Source of the DNA: Undaria pinnatifida
Lineage: Eukaryota > Sar > Phaeophyceae > Laminariales > Alariaceae
Direction of reading: 5' to 3'
Length of the DNA: 64,000 nucleotides
Assembly (NCBI GenBank): GCA_012845835.1
Contig: JABAKD010000011.1
Coordinates: 11,785,865 to 11,849,864, forward strand
Both the position numbers and the translations under genes were made by a program. Positions 34,183 through 47,300 of this stretch are shown here, piece after piece (position 1 is the first letter of the stretch; the number at the start of each line of letters is the position of its first letter). The notes beneath the pieces are model-generated. The model worked only from the letters and a program-made list of their open reading frames with translations. It did no database searches and was not told the origin of the DNA.

Positions 34183-34480
34183 TGTATTATAAAAATTAAA
34201 ATGCACTACAGCTGTGAGATCGAAGATTTTGTCGAAACTCATCTTTGCAAGCTGTGTGTGATACTCCGATCGCGCGTATTACAGGTTGTGTGTCCTCATT
34301 AAGGATATAGGTCGGCGACTCCCCTTGCAACTACAGTGTAGCTATCAGGGTCAACATGGCGATGTTAGGCAGTCTGTGCGCGGAAACTATAAAACCCGTT
34401 TCTGAGGGGGACAGAATCTGACAGCTGTGGAAGGAAATGCATCAGTTTATCAAGTGTATCCTGCACGTCGTATAACCGGT
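34183..34480 (+). mobile_element. MITE-like repeat R1, forward copy
   Basis: It runs from TATTATAAAAATTAAAATGC through ATCTTTGCAAGCTGTGTGTG, GGATATAGGTCGGCGACTCC and AAACCCGTTTCTGAGGGGGA to GGAAGGAAATGCATCA. It is very similar to 35995-36310, in the same orientation. Confidence 0.8.
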
Positions 34481-35224
34481 GAGGGGAGGGCAGAATTTTT
34501 AAGGACGTGGAGGCCTGATTTTGATCAAAAGGGGGGCGGGAGGGGGGGAGGGGGGGGAGGGGACGGGTGGGGCAGGTCAATTTGTGCGTGGAAACTATAA
34601 ATATTTCTTGTGGAGGAGGGGGGGGGGATGTGGCGGGAGGGGCCGGGGGCGGGGGGGGAGGGCTTTAGGTCGCATATATGTAGGGGTTTGCTATACGCGT
34701 GGTGCTAGGTCTAGGCGATGGTGCGGGTGGTGGGAAGGAGGGGGCGTTGGGGGCGGGGGTGGGTGGGAATTGCAGCAGCGGCATGGACGGCTCTGAAACG
34801 ATAACGACGCGATATCCAGGGCGTGGAAGTGTTTATTACTCTGGCGGATTTCGATAGTAGGTGGGGCGTTTAAGCAAGAGTGTATATAGTGCGAGATTTC
34901 TTTGTGGTTGTGTCGCGATGCGAGTGGAAAGTGCTGGGCGCTGTACAGTTCGCTATCGTGATTCTTTAATAACAAGTTCAAGTGCTTGAAAATAACAAAG
35001 AAAAGGTAGAATGCCATAATGCTGCAAATCGGGGGGAGGGGGGGGGGGGAAATAATCGGAGAAACGCTAATAAAAACGAAGGTTCTCGACAAGAAACTTG
35101 GAGCCATCGAGTCACCGATTCAACTGCTGCTGGCTGTTCCCACAGGACTGTGATATTTCCGAAGCTTGTTGCGGTGTCGACAGCCCCCTAAAGGTTCTGA
35201 GCCGACGCGTGCTACAATAGGGGT

Positions 35225-35345
35225 GCACCACTTTTTTTTCCTCTGAGGTTTCTTCAATTTGGGAGCTTAAGACCTCTCCCAAGAACTGATTTGGAGAGAA
35301 AAGTCAAAACTTGCTACCGTCGGATGAAAAATCCCACGGCCTACT
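35225..35345 (-). repeat. Dispersed repeat, inverted partner of 32843-32958
   Basis: See 32843-32958. The motif ATAGGGGTGCAC at its left border also occurs, in variants, at about 16745, 23647 and 52328, where it may mark the end of the same family. Confidence 0.6.
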
Positions 35346-35800
35346 AGTAGGTACACAACGATAATCATGCAAAAAAATGGCCGATTTCCGACGATTTTTT
35401 GGGTTAAGGAGCCCCGTCGTTCAGAAAACATTTCATGTCTCACACCACACCACACCAAAACTGATGGTAGTACTACTACCTCTACCTACCGCAGCACTCG
35501 TCATTGGTACTTGACAGTATAATAAGCTGTAGTACCTGATGGTAAGATATTTCTAAGACGTGCTATAAGTCGCGATATATAGCGAGTAAGACGGGCCTCT
35601 CCCCTGAGAAACGGGATACTAAGACGAATTTTTTCAAGACGCGCGTCTTTGGAACGCTGGGCCTCTATTATGTATTATGGGTCATGTGATTCTGTGTGAT
35701 TCTTGCTTGGGCCTATGCAGGGGTCTCTTTCTTGTACTGTCGTCATGACCGATGACCCATAGATAGCGTTGGACCGCTTTGCTTTCCTTTCTTGAACGAG

Positions 35801-35876
35801 TAAAAATTAGGCTTTTTTTACGACACCTAGGCGCGGTGTAAAAATTAGGCTTTTTTTACGACACCTAGGCGCGGTG
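35801..35876. repeat. Perfect 38-bp tandem duplication
   Basis: Two identical 38-bp units, each starting TAAAAATTAGG and ending GGCGCGGTG, lie back to back. Perfect identity implies a recent event. Confidence 0.95.
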
Positions 35877-35994
35877 TTGGTGTCCGCGTGCTCCCGCAGA
35901 TTTTTTTTGTAAAAATTAAAAAACGTCAGCTGTGAGTATGACTGATTGAATGGTTGAAACTCACTTTTTGCAAGCTGCGTCGGTACATCAGATA

Positions 35995-36310
35995 ATCTAT
36001 GTTTCGCTAATCTTATAAAAATGAAAATACACAAGCTGCAAGATTGAAGACTTTGTCGAAGCTCATCTTTGCAAGCTGTGTGTGATACTCCGATCGCGCG
36101 TATTACGGGGTGTTTGTCCTCATTAAGGATATAGGTCGGCGACTCCCCTTGCAACTACAGTGTAGCTATCAGGGTCAACAGGGTGAAGTTAGTCAGTATG
36201 TGCGCGGAAACTATAAAACCCGTTCCTGAGGGGGACAAAATCTGACAGCTAGCTGTGGAAGGAAATGCATCATCAGTTTATCAATGAATCCTGCAAGTCG
36301 CTAATATACA
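35995..36310 (+). mobile_element. MITE-like repeat R1, second forward copy
   Basis: This is nearly the same as 34183-34480, with small insertions such as a duplicated AGCT near 36248. The pair suggests recent amplification or a segmental duplication. Confidence 0.8.
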
Positions 36311-36393
36311 GTAGTAGTTACTACTGGTACTGTTGTTGCACAAAATTTACGGAAGGTCATTCGAATTTTGTAAAAAAAATAAAAACGTCAGCT

Positions 36394-36823
36394 CCGAGGA
36401 CCAACGCCCGAATGGGTAGGGTGGACCGTAACTGGACCAAGTCCGGCGGAAGGCCATCTCCCACGGCCAGGGGTTTTGTTAGTGGGTGAGCTTGCGCAAG
36501 TCCCATACTACCCGTAAAGATGACATTCCGGGTGGCTATCTCCACCGAAACTGACCCTCAGGGGATAGGCCAGGTCGACATACACACACGCACCCGTATA
36601 CATAGGCAGCTTGCGCTGCCGAGGTTGTAACGAAGACCACTGATAGGGACAGCTTACGCTATACCTACAATGGGACCCGAAGGGTGCGCCAGCTAGCGTT
36701 GGGCTGCGAAAGCAACTGAGTTAAATCGACACACGACGCGTATGAAAATACGTGGAAGTGTGGTGAGCTAAAGCTTTATTTTTCCCCATCCGCCGGAGGA
36801 TAAAAAAAAAAAAAAAAAAAGAA
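36394..36823 (+). mobile_element. Poly-A-tailed retroposon fragment inserted in a MITE
   Basis: It ends in CCCATCCGCCGGAGGATAAA and a run of about 19 A. Its last 175 bp recur at 38565-38738. GTCAGCT before (36387-36393) and after (36824-36830) fits a 7-bp target-site duplication. Removing it would restore one inverted-repeat end of the MITE ending at 36930. It is a LINE 3' end or a SINE; no coding sequence is recognised. Confidence 0.65.
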
Positions 36824-36944
36824 GTCAGCTGCTGTGAGTAGAGTAGATAATTTATTGGTTTAATAATTCTGCGCAGCTTGCAAAGTTGAGTTGCAATCAT
36901 TCAATCGGTCGTACTCACAGCTGACGTTTTTCAATTTTTATTAA

Positions 36945-37195
36945 ACTCTGCGGGAGCACGCGGATACCAGATGTCTCATCGGTTTCACTATTAATTCTAC
37001 GGGAGCAGACGGACACCACAGATAGATACATACATACATGTAGGTCTCGTCGGTTTCACAATTAATTCTACGGGAGCACGCGGATACCACAGATCCACAG
37101 ATAGATGCATGTATGTCTCGTCGGCTTCACAGCTAATTCTGCGCTGGAGCACGCGGATGCCAGATATCTCGGCCGGAGCACGCGAATAATCGTAG
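36945..37195. repeat. Minisatellite of GGGAGCACGCGGATACCA units
   Basis: Four to five units of about 60-70 bp carry AATTCTACGGGAGCACGCGG and CTCGTCGGTTTCAC. The array starts within the right inverted repeat of the 35879-36970 interval, as if the element end itself had been amplified. Confidence 0.8.
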
Positions 37196-37451
37196 ATAAT
37201 ATCTCGTCGAGTACTGGGCCGTTTTGGGAATATTACACCTTCAACGATAGCTCTATACGACAACAAACAGCCGTGGAAGTCCGGGACTAATGCTGGTCGT
37301 GTGGCGCAAGCACAGCGTGGTGTCGTAACTAAGAGGTTATGATACCGGTGTCGTAAATAGTAGCAATACCAAATGTATGTTGTGGTACTACTATTAATAG
37401 ACTGATAATTTTCACTTTTACTCGGATTTGAAAAGTTTTATTCGATGATTT

Positions 37452-37802
37452 TTGGGATGTTCTACGGGTGGGACAGGGGACGATCCCAACAAGATGAAAA
37501 TTGCTGTTGATGCTCACCACCTGCCCTCTGTTTCGTGGGGTGTTCGCCGTGGTTATGGAGGTACTGCTGTGTCGAGATTTTTGTCCCGCGACGTGATCCC
37601 TTCTCCATTGGTGGTCAACTTGATTACGAGCGCCGAAACGCGAACGCCGTGGTCTAGATGGGCGCTATCAAAAGTTCCAGGTTATTTCTTCGTAAACAGC
37701 GTCCAAGCTTCTCCCAAAGGGCATATTTCAGGTCAGCTCAATACGTCCGCGGAACCGCCTACCAAAATCAGCCTCACGCACTTTCAGCAGCAGTGGCTGT
37801 AG
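37452..37802 (+). CDS. Unassigned ORF of 116 codons
   Basis: A single open frame in otherwise repetitive DNA, without recognised domain or repeats. It lies 0.6 kb upstream of the p25-alpha-like gene on the same strand. It could be an exon of an unknown gene or chance. Confidence 0.2.
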   Translation: MGCSTGGTGDDPNKMKIAVDAHHLPSVSWGVRRGYGGTAVSRFLSRDVIPSPLVVNLITSAETRTPWSRWALSKVPGYFFVNSVQASPKGHISGQLNTSAEPPTKISLTHFQQQWL

Positions 37803-38393
37803 GTACACACTTCACATACCTCACACCTCACATCTCACACCCCACACTTCACACGTTCAGGCGTGCTTGTTTTGTCGCTGGCGCGTTGATCACAGATCGA
37901 TGACATAGAGAGATGAGATCGTATCGGTAGATCACATTTTGTAGATTCTGTCGGCGGCCTAACTATTCGAGTGTTCCGGCTCATTTGAAACCGTCAACTA
38001 AAATAGTTTTAGTTTGTGATTAAATTGTGATCGACGCACGACCAAACACGAATATGTGTAATACGCCCAAACTCAAGAGAACCAAGAAGAGGTGATACCT
38101 GCGATGCGTCGTATCGCATGATGTATCCAACCACTCACGGAATGCATCACGAGTGAGTGGATTACGTGCAACCTACGAAGAGCAGCACAATAGTGTGCCA
38201 GCCATCACCCACAATGCGGAGTAGAGTAGTGGTCGATCGATGTGGTTGAACTCGCACACCTGGGAACTGACGACATCTTTATTCACCTCCGTTTTTTGCC
38301 ACAAACAAAATCATATCACAACCGACCGCAGCTACACGTAGGTACGGATAGTATACAGCAGTGCGACGAGTAGATCAGAGCAGCTGTTGTTCG

Positions 38394-41300
38394 ATGGACG
38401 ACGTGGAAGAGGAGCTTTGGAACATCTTCACTTTCTACACGCTAAGGGGAGGGCCTTCGGACTTGACCAGGCTGTCGGTGAGTGATGAGTCCCGGTATGT
38501 CGCTCTAGATCTACCTGTACCTGGTATGTAAGAGGTTACGGTGCCGAAGTTGGCCAATCCTTAGAGACAGCTTGCGCTATCACTATCACGGGAAGTGGAG
38601 GACACGTCAGCTAACGCTGGATTGCGAATGCAATTGAATTTAATTGACATACGACGTGTATGACAATACGTGGAAGTGTGCTGAGCTTGAACTTTATTTT
38701 TCCCCATCCGCCGGAGGATAACACGAAAAAAAAGTCTTGTGCTGCGCAAGCGTAAGAAGCGCGATCTTCATAGCGGTCATGATGGATTCTCATTCTTGAG
38801 TCCACATCATGAGACACCCTCATGTCGCCACGCGCCAAACGTATATCACACTACACATTCAGTACCAAAGGTGCGTAGCATACTGCGGTACTCTTTAACT
38901 CTGTTACCGATCATTTCATTCAAGTATTGGATTGGATGAGGCCTCCTGCTCCCGCCGGTGGTCCCACCCGAACTTCTCTCTTTTCTGACCACCAGCCTGG
39001 AGCCATGTTACCTCAACCCACCCAAACTTAAATTATTTAAAATGGAACTTCGGCGATATCCGTTGGTCCCGTTTTTCGTAGCTCGTAGGAAATAACCTGT
39101 GTTTTTCCCAGTGGCCGAGGTTGTGTGCATTTTTATTTTTGTATGTGCATGAGTTTATGTTGCACAATGCGCACCTTTCATTTAGCGCTTGAAAATCATG
39201 TGCACATACGCGATGTGTACCTTTGCATTATGTCGACGACGGCCTACAAGCACAAAGGGAATCAATGACCACTTTTGGTAAGATACCGGTTTTTGCAGTA
39301 ACAGCAGTAAAGTTGCTTGTGTATGCACAGATGCCCCGGATATCCTATATTTTGCATATATATTTTGTGTCCAGGTATACAAGCGACACGACGGAAGACC
39401 CCCGGTGTTGCCGACCGTCTAGTTCCACTCTGAAAGCGCAGCAGTACGACTTGCGTCGCACAATTCCTTGCACCGTGGCTCGGACACTAAATCTACCACC
39501 CACCCTATCCAACAGCCCGCGCAACTTCATGTGGTCGATGCTGCAATCGTCGTTTGTATTCGCCACTTTTTTTCCGTTTGAAATCCCGAAAGGTTTTACT
39601 GGCTGTCTCAGAGCGGGGTAAACACGTTATTAGCCTCGCAGTCACATGTAAATATGGTGCGCCAGCGTCAAGTCAAGAGATATCTATGATGATATTGCGG
39701 TAAGAGCTTCCACATGCCGAAGCTCGCGGCAAAGGAACCGTAAAATCGAAAGCCAATCAAATGGCGCCAGATGTGCGACAGACATGGATCCAGGATTTTA
39801 GGAGCAAACATCTCGGAGAAAGTCGCACCTCCGAAGTCTTGCTTTCTTGCAAAAGTAAAACAGCTGAAATCTCCGGACGGAAGACGAAACCGCTCAAATT
39901 TCTAGCCCTCTGTTCGTGGAACAGGTTACCCAATTCTTACGGCTGGCGAGGGACTGTGAGATCGTCCATGAAGGTCAAGGTTGTGCTGCTATGGACAGAG
40001 GTCTGCATCAACTACACGGCCGATCACCGGGGAACGCTGGCCGCAGACCGAAGCGGTTCGTCAAGCGCAGACTGGCACAAGCGACGGTCAACCTCGCGTT
40101 TGCTTCCGTCGTTCAGAGGCGTACCAAGGTGCCAGATGCGTAAATGATGTGTACCCATATTTCATTTTCAAACTTGGTCGTGCTGTGATGCCGTTATTTA
40201 CAGCGGTGTCAGGTATATAGTCTATAGTCTATATACATATTTTGCAGAGCGCTGAGGAACAACATCCCTACACTGTAATCCTGATCGTACCAGGCATGTA
40301 GTAGAGTCCACGATCAGCGAACGATTTTCCCGCATTCTTTTTACATAGCCTCGACTTAATACTGGCGTCGTCGTGTTTTGTCGCTCGTTATATCTGACTT
40401 GGCGTGACAATGCCTAGCTCTCAAAACCGGTGATGTTACAAGTGTTGCGCCTCATACGAGCTAGGACACGGTCGTGGTGTCATTTTTAAAGCCTCTCTCG
40501 TCAGCGACTCAGAGCCTCTCATGTGAGTGACTCCCTGTGTGTTTATCGATTCCGTACTATGCACCGGCACGGTTTTTATTTTGTTTCGCTCCGCCAACAA
40601 GAAACATGTGAATTCCGTTGTTGAGTGAAGTACTGAGCCACGCGCGCCAGCCACCGAAACTCGGCGAAAATGGGGGTATAATGTGTATGTAAATGATGCA
40701 ACCCCTTGAAAAAAGAGCCAGCCCACCGACATTGGATGCTCAGAGCCGCCACGGAGTTCGGCCGGGATCGAGACATACATGAGTCGTCATGTACCGCTAG
40801 GTTCCTTGCTTGCCCCGCAGCCGAAAGCGCGAGAAAAACGCCTCGGCACACACATTTTTGTTCAACAGCCCGGTCCCCTCTCGCATTTTTCTGTTCGCAC
40901 CGCTTTCCCGCCCACCGTACAAAATCATCAGTCCAATTGTTTTACCCTCTCTACTGCCTTCTACGACGTAGCAGCAGCAGTAGCACTCCTTTAAGACAGC
41001 CACGGACGGTGCTTTTGCGTGTATGCGTGCGCACTTCTGTATTTGTTGTGAATGGGGCGTGTGCTGGTGTAGGCACACAGAACGATCAAGAAGAGCGGGG
41101 ATTTTTTTTGCAAAAACAGCCGCGCAGCCTAGTGACCACAGAATCAGTATACAGCAGTACAGCAGTGGTACAGCAGCAGCGGCACAACGGCAGCTGCGCT
41201 TCAAGCTCTCGATTTTGTGCCAGTAGTCGCGGTGCATGTGCGCGTGGCTGGTACACAGCAGCCCGAGACCGAACCACGACAGCATTAGCACGTCCAAAGC

Positions 41301-44300
41301 GACCGTCGAACACACATGGTCAGACCTCATACACGAAGCATACAGCACCAATAAAATCAGCACTGTGGGCTCGAACCTATACATATCATCGGAACGCCTG
41401 TGTTCCCCCTTTTTGACTTGCGACGCCCCCGGGATAAGAATCCAACCCCAACCAGAGGGGGCACATCGTATACTATATTCCATATAATATAGTACAAGGC
41501 TCCTCTTCAGGATGGGGCTAGGTCGATATCCCGGGGGTACCGCAAGTCGAAAAGTGGAAACACAGGCCTTCTAATGATATCTACAGGTATGAGCTACTCG
41601 TATAGTACTGTTTTTGCTGCTGCTGTGTGCTTCGTATACCTGGTGTGAGGTCCAACGATGTGTGTTTGCCTGTGGCAATGGGCCTGTTAGTGTTGTCGTG
41701 GTTCGATCTCCTGCCTCTGTGCACCAGTCACGCGCACATACACAACCGTGACTACTGGCACAAAGGTGAGAGCTTGGAGCACGGCTGCCGTTGTACTATT
41801 ACGGCAGGGAGTCGGACTTCTGCCATTTTACTTCCGCGGATATAGCATCACGTTGCTGGCTTATGAGTTCGCATGTAGAACCTGGCAAGACCCAGCAATA
41901 CCTTTAGTTCGTCTTAGATTCCCCCCCAGTTCAGCGATGGTCAACCAATTCAGCGACGGATTGCCCAGACTTCCAGGTTACCAGTACTCAGCGTGATTAA
42001 GCAGTTGAGTTTCGTAAGCACGGTGGGCGACGTGTGTGTACGAGCGAGCAGTGTTCATGCATGGACGTACAGTTGTTTGCCTTTTCACTTTTCACTTGAA
42101 TCTTTGGCACTTTTTCCTTTTCCGTATATATGGGAAGTGTTTAGCGTAACACTATGTGGTAAGCGGGATACAGCTTGCACAACCTCCTGGGTCCGGCGTT
42201 GCAATTCAGCGGGGGAATCGCTCTAAATGAAACGTCCACCCCACATCCACAGAACGTATCCCTCCGCATACTCTGCGCCCAGTGCGTCGTGACTGTGAGT
42301 TTACGGGACCCCGTGATCCCACGTCCCCTCCGCAACAGCATCGCTGCTGCTGTACTGCTGTATACTGATTTTGTTTGTGGCTGCGAGGCTGAGCGGCTGC
42401 TTTTGATAATGAAAAACTACCTCTCTTCTTGATCGTCTTTTGTGCCTCTATGCCAGCACACACTCCACGTACAGAAGCACACATGCATACGCACAGAAGC
42501 ACCGTCCGTGGCTGTCACGAAATAAAACTGCTGCTGCCGCGTGGCAGACAACGGAACGGGCAAAAATAATTGGGCTGATGATATTGTAAGCGGGATGGGG
42601 AGCGGAGCGAAAGAAAAACGTGAGAGGCGAGCGGGCTATTTAAATATATTAAAAACAAATGTGGGGTTTTCCATGCACCTGTTCGCCTCAGCGAGGCGGA
42701 ACGCAGCCCCTTGAAAAAAAAAGTCAACTCAGCGACGCTGAATGCTCAGAGCACCGCCATGGAGCTCGGCTGGGATCCAGACATTCGTCGCAATGTACTA
42801 ATGAGCGCCTTGCTTGCCCCGCAGCCGAAAGCGCGAAAAAAAACTCAGCCGCCGGAGAACAGTATGGCAGAAAAAAGCGCATATTTTACATATAGATAAA
42901 ATACTATAATACCGTATCCTTGTGGTCATACGTGTTTCGCTCGAATGGGAAGTTACAATGCTGGCCATAGTTACATATTGCTGTGCGGGGGCTAGCAGCG
43001 GTGGGCGAATTCTGCGGCTTGCGCAGCCCCCATCTATTGCAATCGAAACGCTATTCTTGAGATTAGACCCACCCAGATTGCGTGCAAGCGTTAAAGCACT
43101 CTGAAGACATCGCCTCACCTTGTTGGATGGTTAATTTAGGACTTGAATTACATCATCAGCATGGATTTAATATGCATCAGCAAAAACGTTGACGTTACTA
43201 TGTCGTTACTATGAACTACCGCCCCCACTGGGCGTGTTTTGTGCTATCCTCTCCCTTGGATGTGGACTCTGATTGATGTGCTGTATTCAACTATGGTGGT
43301 TCCGTAATCAAAGCGGAGACTTTAAACAATCAGCGCACACGGTAAATACGTAAAATACATGTTTCCGTTTGATCCCGAGCAGGTCACACCGGAAACGGGC
43401 AGCGACCGGAAAGTCAAGAAACAACCACACCCGGCAACACCCCGCAATCGCGCCACTTTGAAAAGCACACTCACTTACCCCGAGTTCCTCGATGCCCTCC
43501 TGGTGTTGGGCGAGCGATTGTACAACGAGAAGGTCCCCAAGGTTGAGGAACTCCCAGCAACGAAGGTGGCCGAAGCGGGAAGCAGGCACTGTGGGAGAAG
43601 TGTTGAGTCCATGTTTCAGCAGGTTGGTGCTATAATCAATACAACAGTACGCAACGGGATTTAAGAGAATGACAATATGCATTTACGCTCGATACTTGCA
43701 CGAAACATTAGAAGCTCGTCTGTTTGCACTGCACTTAGGGTAGGGAGTACGTTGCCTCATGCAAGAAGTTGAACCTTAGTCTGAAGGACGAGTTTCTTCA
43801 GAAGTTCTGCGTACTGCAGGAGGGAGGGGGGGGGTATTCATTTCATGCCTAGCCGTAGTCGTCTGACCATATATGATGTAGTAACTATTAGAGTGATATG
43901 ACCCTCTCACCCCCGCAATGCGGGGGGGGCAGCCTTTCAACTACAGAAATCGGTGTCGGATCGGGGGTATCGGACGCGTTGCCTTGAGAAGGGTCCCCCC
44001 ACGACCGATGCGTAACTGATATCGTCCATTTGCGGATACCGAACTTCAGATCTGTGGATGCTTTTAGAAGCCAACCGGCCTTGACGGCCTTCAAAATAGT
44101 ACCAGTTACCTGGTGTTATTAGGCTTAGGTTGGACAAGCAATTGGTTAGCCTTTCGCAAATGGTCAAAAGGACTAATATCCCGCTAATTCCTTAACAAAT
44201 GACGTCGTCGACAGACCATGAATTTTTTGGGTCGTGGGTTCGAATCCCACCATCCACAATAATAAACTTTTTTCAGACTTTCCCCATGTCGAACTTGAAA

Positions 44301-47300
44301 AATGCTCTCCCAGGTATCCCCAGGAAATAAAACCGCTTGGATATTGACACGTCCGGCCGTATATCCGGCCGACCTGGTATCCCGCCGTTTCAGGGGGGGA
44401 GAGTGTTGTAAGACTTGGTTTGGGTAGTAAGCATTTGGTTAACCTTTTGCAAGGGGTCAAACGGACTAATACCCCACTAATTCCTTAACCCCACTACTAC
44501 CGTAACCCGGGTATGACGTACAAGGTATCGCATATGTATGTATACCGACCCGGTGCATAAAGCACCGATTGCTCAGGCTCAGCAGGCATGTTTACGCCAA
44601 AACGTGTGGGAGAGTTACGACCGTTCTCCCTTCAAAATTCCATTGAAGCATGATAGTTGACCCCGTCCTACGCTCGTGCTGACTGTGTTCCGCTGTGTTG
44701 TGCGTACTCCGTACGGTGTGCTGTGCATTGCTAACGGAAGAGATCTCAACAACAGATCGTAGACACGGACATTCACACATGGCTTGAAAAGCGTCAGAAT
44801 AACCCACCCATCTCCCCACCCCGTCACCTACCCCCGCACCCATCCGCCCACCCACCCACCCACCCACCCACCCACCCACCCGCCCGCCCACCCACCCACC
44901 CATCTCCCCACACCCGCGGCCACACCTGCGTTTTCCTTCGATCACGCGTGACAGCTCCTGATGGAGAACATCCTACCTTTGGCATCACGTCGACGACCGG
45001 TTTCAGTGTCAGCCGCGATGCGCGACCCTCTAGTTCGAGATCTGCTGCGGCATTACAAGCCCGCTCTGAGAGAAATGTTCAGGTATGATAGCGTGCACCC
45101 GGGGCGTACCTACGCGGGATGCGACCTCTTACGGTGAATTTTGTCCGTCTTGTATACTCTGACGAATCAACGATGCTCCAACAATATCCGTACGAGAAAA
45201 ACGGAATTGTGACTATGTTGTTGCTGTTGTTGATGGTGGTGTTGATATTGTTGATATTCATGCCGGTATGTTTGATTGTGTCTGGGACGACACTCTCAGA
45301 TTGCGCTATGATAATTCTGTGTATAGTACCGCGTCTGGCGCGTGCTTCGATAGGAGTACTCTAGCACTTTATCGCCAAAACGTTTATGGCTGACGAGGCT
45401 CTTCAATTGGACTGACAAACTAACCGTTACGGCTGGGTTGTTCGTTGTGTTTCACAACGACCACTCGTTTTTGTAACTATTACTGTTAATAGTTCTTGGA
45501 GTATTTCATCGGGGGTGCTCTTTCGTTTTTCTCAAAATCGGCTTTTAGGTGGGGTATAGCGCTCTTCAATGGAGGACCCCAATGGTGAGCACCTCTGCTG
45601 TAGCACATACCGTCTGTAACTGAACACAATCTTCCAAAACCGGTTCGTTTTTCGCGATTTCTGTAAACCCATGCACACACAGATTCTACGCGGCGTCTCC
45701 GTCCACCGTGGCGACGAAGACCTCGTCTCGCAAAGGCAGTACCACTACCTGCAGCGTTAGCGATTTTGCTGTTACACAACCGACCAATGTCGGAAATGCA
45801 AAAAATAGTGTCTGGTCATCGGTTGACGGAAATCTTCGAGCTAGCACCCCACCGGCCCAATCTTCGAACGCTTACGGTACTACCCCCGTTCCTGCGTACG
45901 CCTTGGAGAACGATGCTGCATCTTACATGCATGTGGAGAAATCCTGCGGAGCTGATGGGAACCCCGGTGGAGCCTGTGAAACACCTTCCACGCCTGAGGA
46001 AACAGTCTGTGGAGCCAATAGGAACTCCCGTAAAGGCGGTGGGACTGATGTGATTCCCGGTGGGGACTGTGAAGCCGGCCGTTTTGAAGGTGCCGTCGAT
46101 AACGCCGTAACTGCGATGACACCACAAACTACACCAGCTAGACCAAGTACGCCGGTTAGACCACCTACACCGGCTGCACCGACCACACCAGCTAGACCAG
46201 TTACACCCGGACCCGCGCTACCACTGACTACCCCTCCCTTTCCAAGGGCCACAACAGCAACGCTCCCAGTAGGCGGCGAGGGTGGTCAATATCGCGGAGA
46301 AGAACGACTCCACGCGCCAATACCGTCGGGGGAGGGTGTCGCGGGCGACGCGAACGACGGAGCCACTAGGGACAGCAGGGTGCGATTCTCAGTGTCGACG
46401 TCGGTATCAGCGTCAGTGTCAGTGTCTGCGGCAACATCGTCGAGGTCATCGCTGTCTACGAGAGCGGCCGTAAACTCCATGGCCGAGGCGCTCTCGCACA
46501 GGTCGTTGCTGTCCTTTGCAGCGGACCTTGGCGTGCTAGGAGCGCTGCTGTCGACTCTGGAGATCGGCGAGGTGTTCCTCTCCTGCAACGGTGGGCCCAA
46601 AAACGTTGAAATCTACCCTACGATTTCGGAGAAAATTTGTGGTATAGTAGAAAATCGACTATGTTTGCAGGAGTATTAGAAAAGGCCAATGAGAAATCCC
46701 CGACTATATTTTATACTCCAATAGTTTTAAAATATGTTAGCTTTGAGACCGATCAATTTAACGGTCGATACTCATCTTTGCGAGTTGCGTGGTACTCTGG
46801 TCGCGCGTTTTTATAGATGTATTTTGTGCTTTGAAGATACATGACTCCCCGACTATGTTATCACACCCCGGACAATAGGAACATATCGATAGACGATATG
46901 CCTATTGTCAGTTGTCCGCTTTGCCAGTTACAGCACAAGAAACCTGTCAACAGTGAGAAGCAGGAATGTTCGTAATAACGGCCCAGGCTGGATTTCTTAA
47001 GTTGGCAAGGGTGTCTTCTACACAAACTTCAAGATAACCGCGTTGGTATTTCTTCTTATTTCCCTGTAAACATCACCCTTCCTTTTACTTGTCTTCGTAA
47101 TGCTAATGGGTCTTCTGCATTGTGTTCACGCGCCAACCCGGTTGACAGGAGCGCTCGAAGAAGCAACGGACGCAGACGCCGTGGCGCGAGAAAATATAGG
47201 CGGGCCGAGTCCTGGAGACTTCGCCCGAACCTGTCTTGCTAGAGCCGGAAAGGGCGGCGTTAGGCCGCTCACTTTTGCCGAATTTTTGGAGGTGAACGTT

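Larger units (their letters stand above)
35879..36970. mobile_element. 1.1-kb interval bounded by 100-bp inverted repeats
   Basis: 35879-35980 and 36871-36970 are inverted copies. Outer ends read TCCGCGTGCTCCCGCAG; inner landmarks are AACGTCAGCTGTGAGTA and GCAAGCTGCG. Between them lie an R1 copy and a palindromic MITE that is itself split by a poly-A insertion. It could be a composite transposon or two MITEs in opposite orientation. Confidence 0.6.

Noticed and set aside
40797-41483. Minus-strand frame of 228 codons, and 40706-41416 on the plus strand
   Set aside because: Both overlap the family X repeat, which has no frame conserved between its copies.
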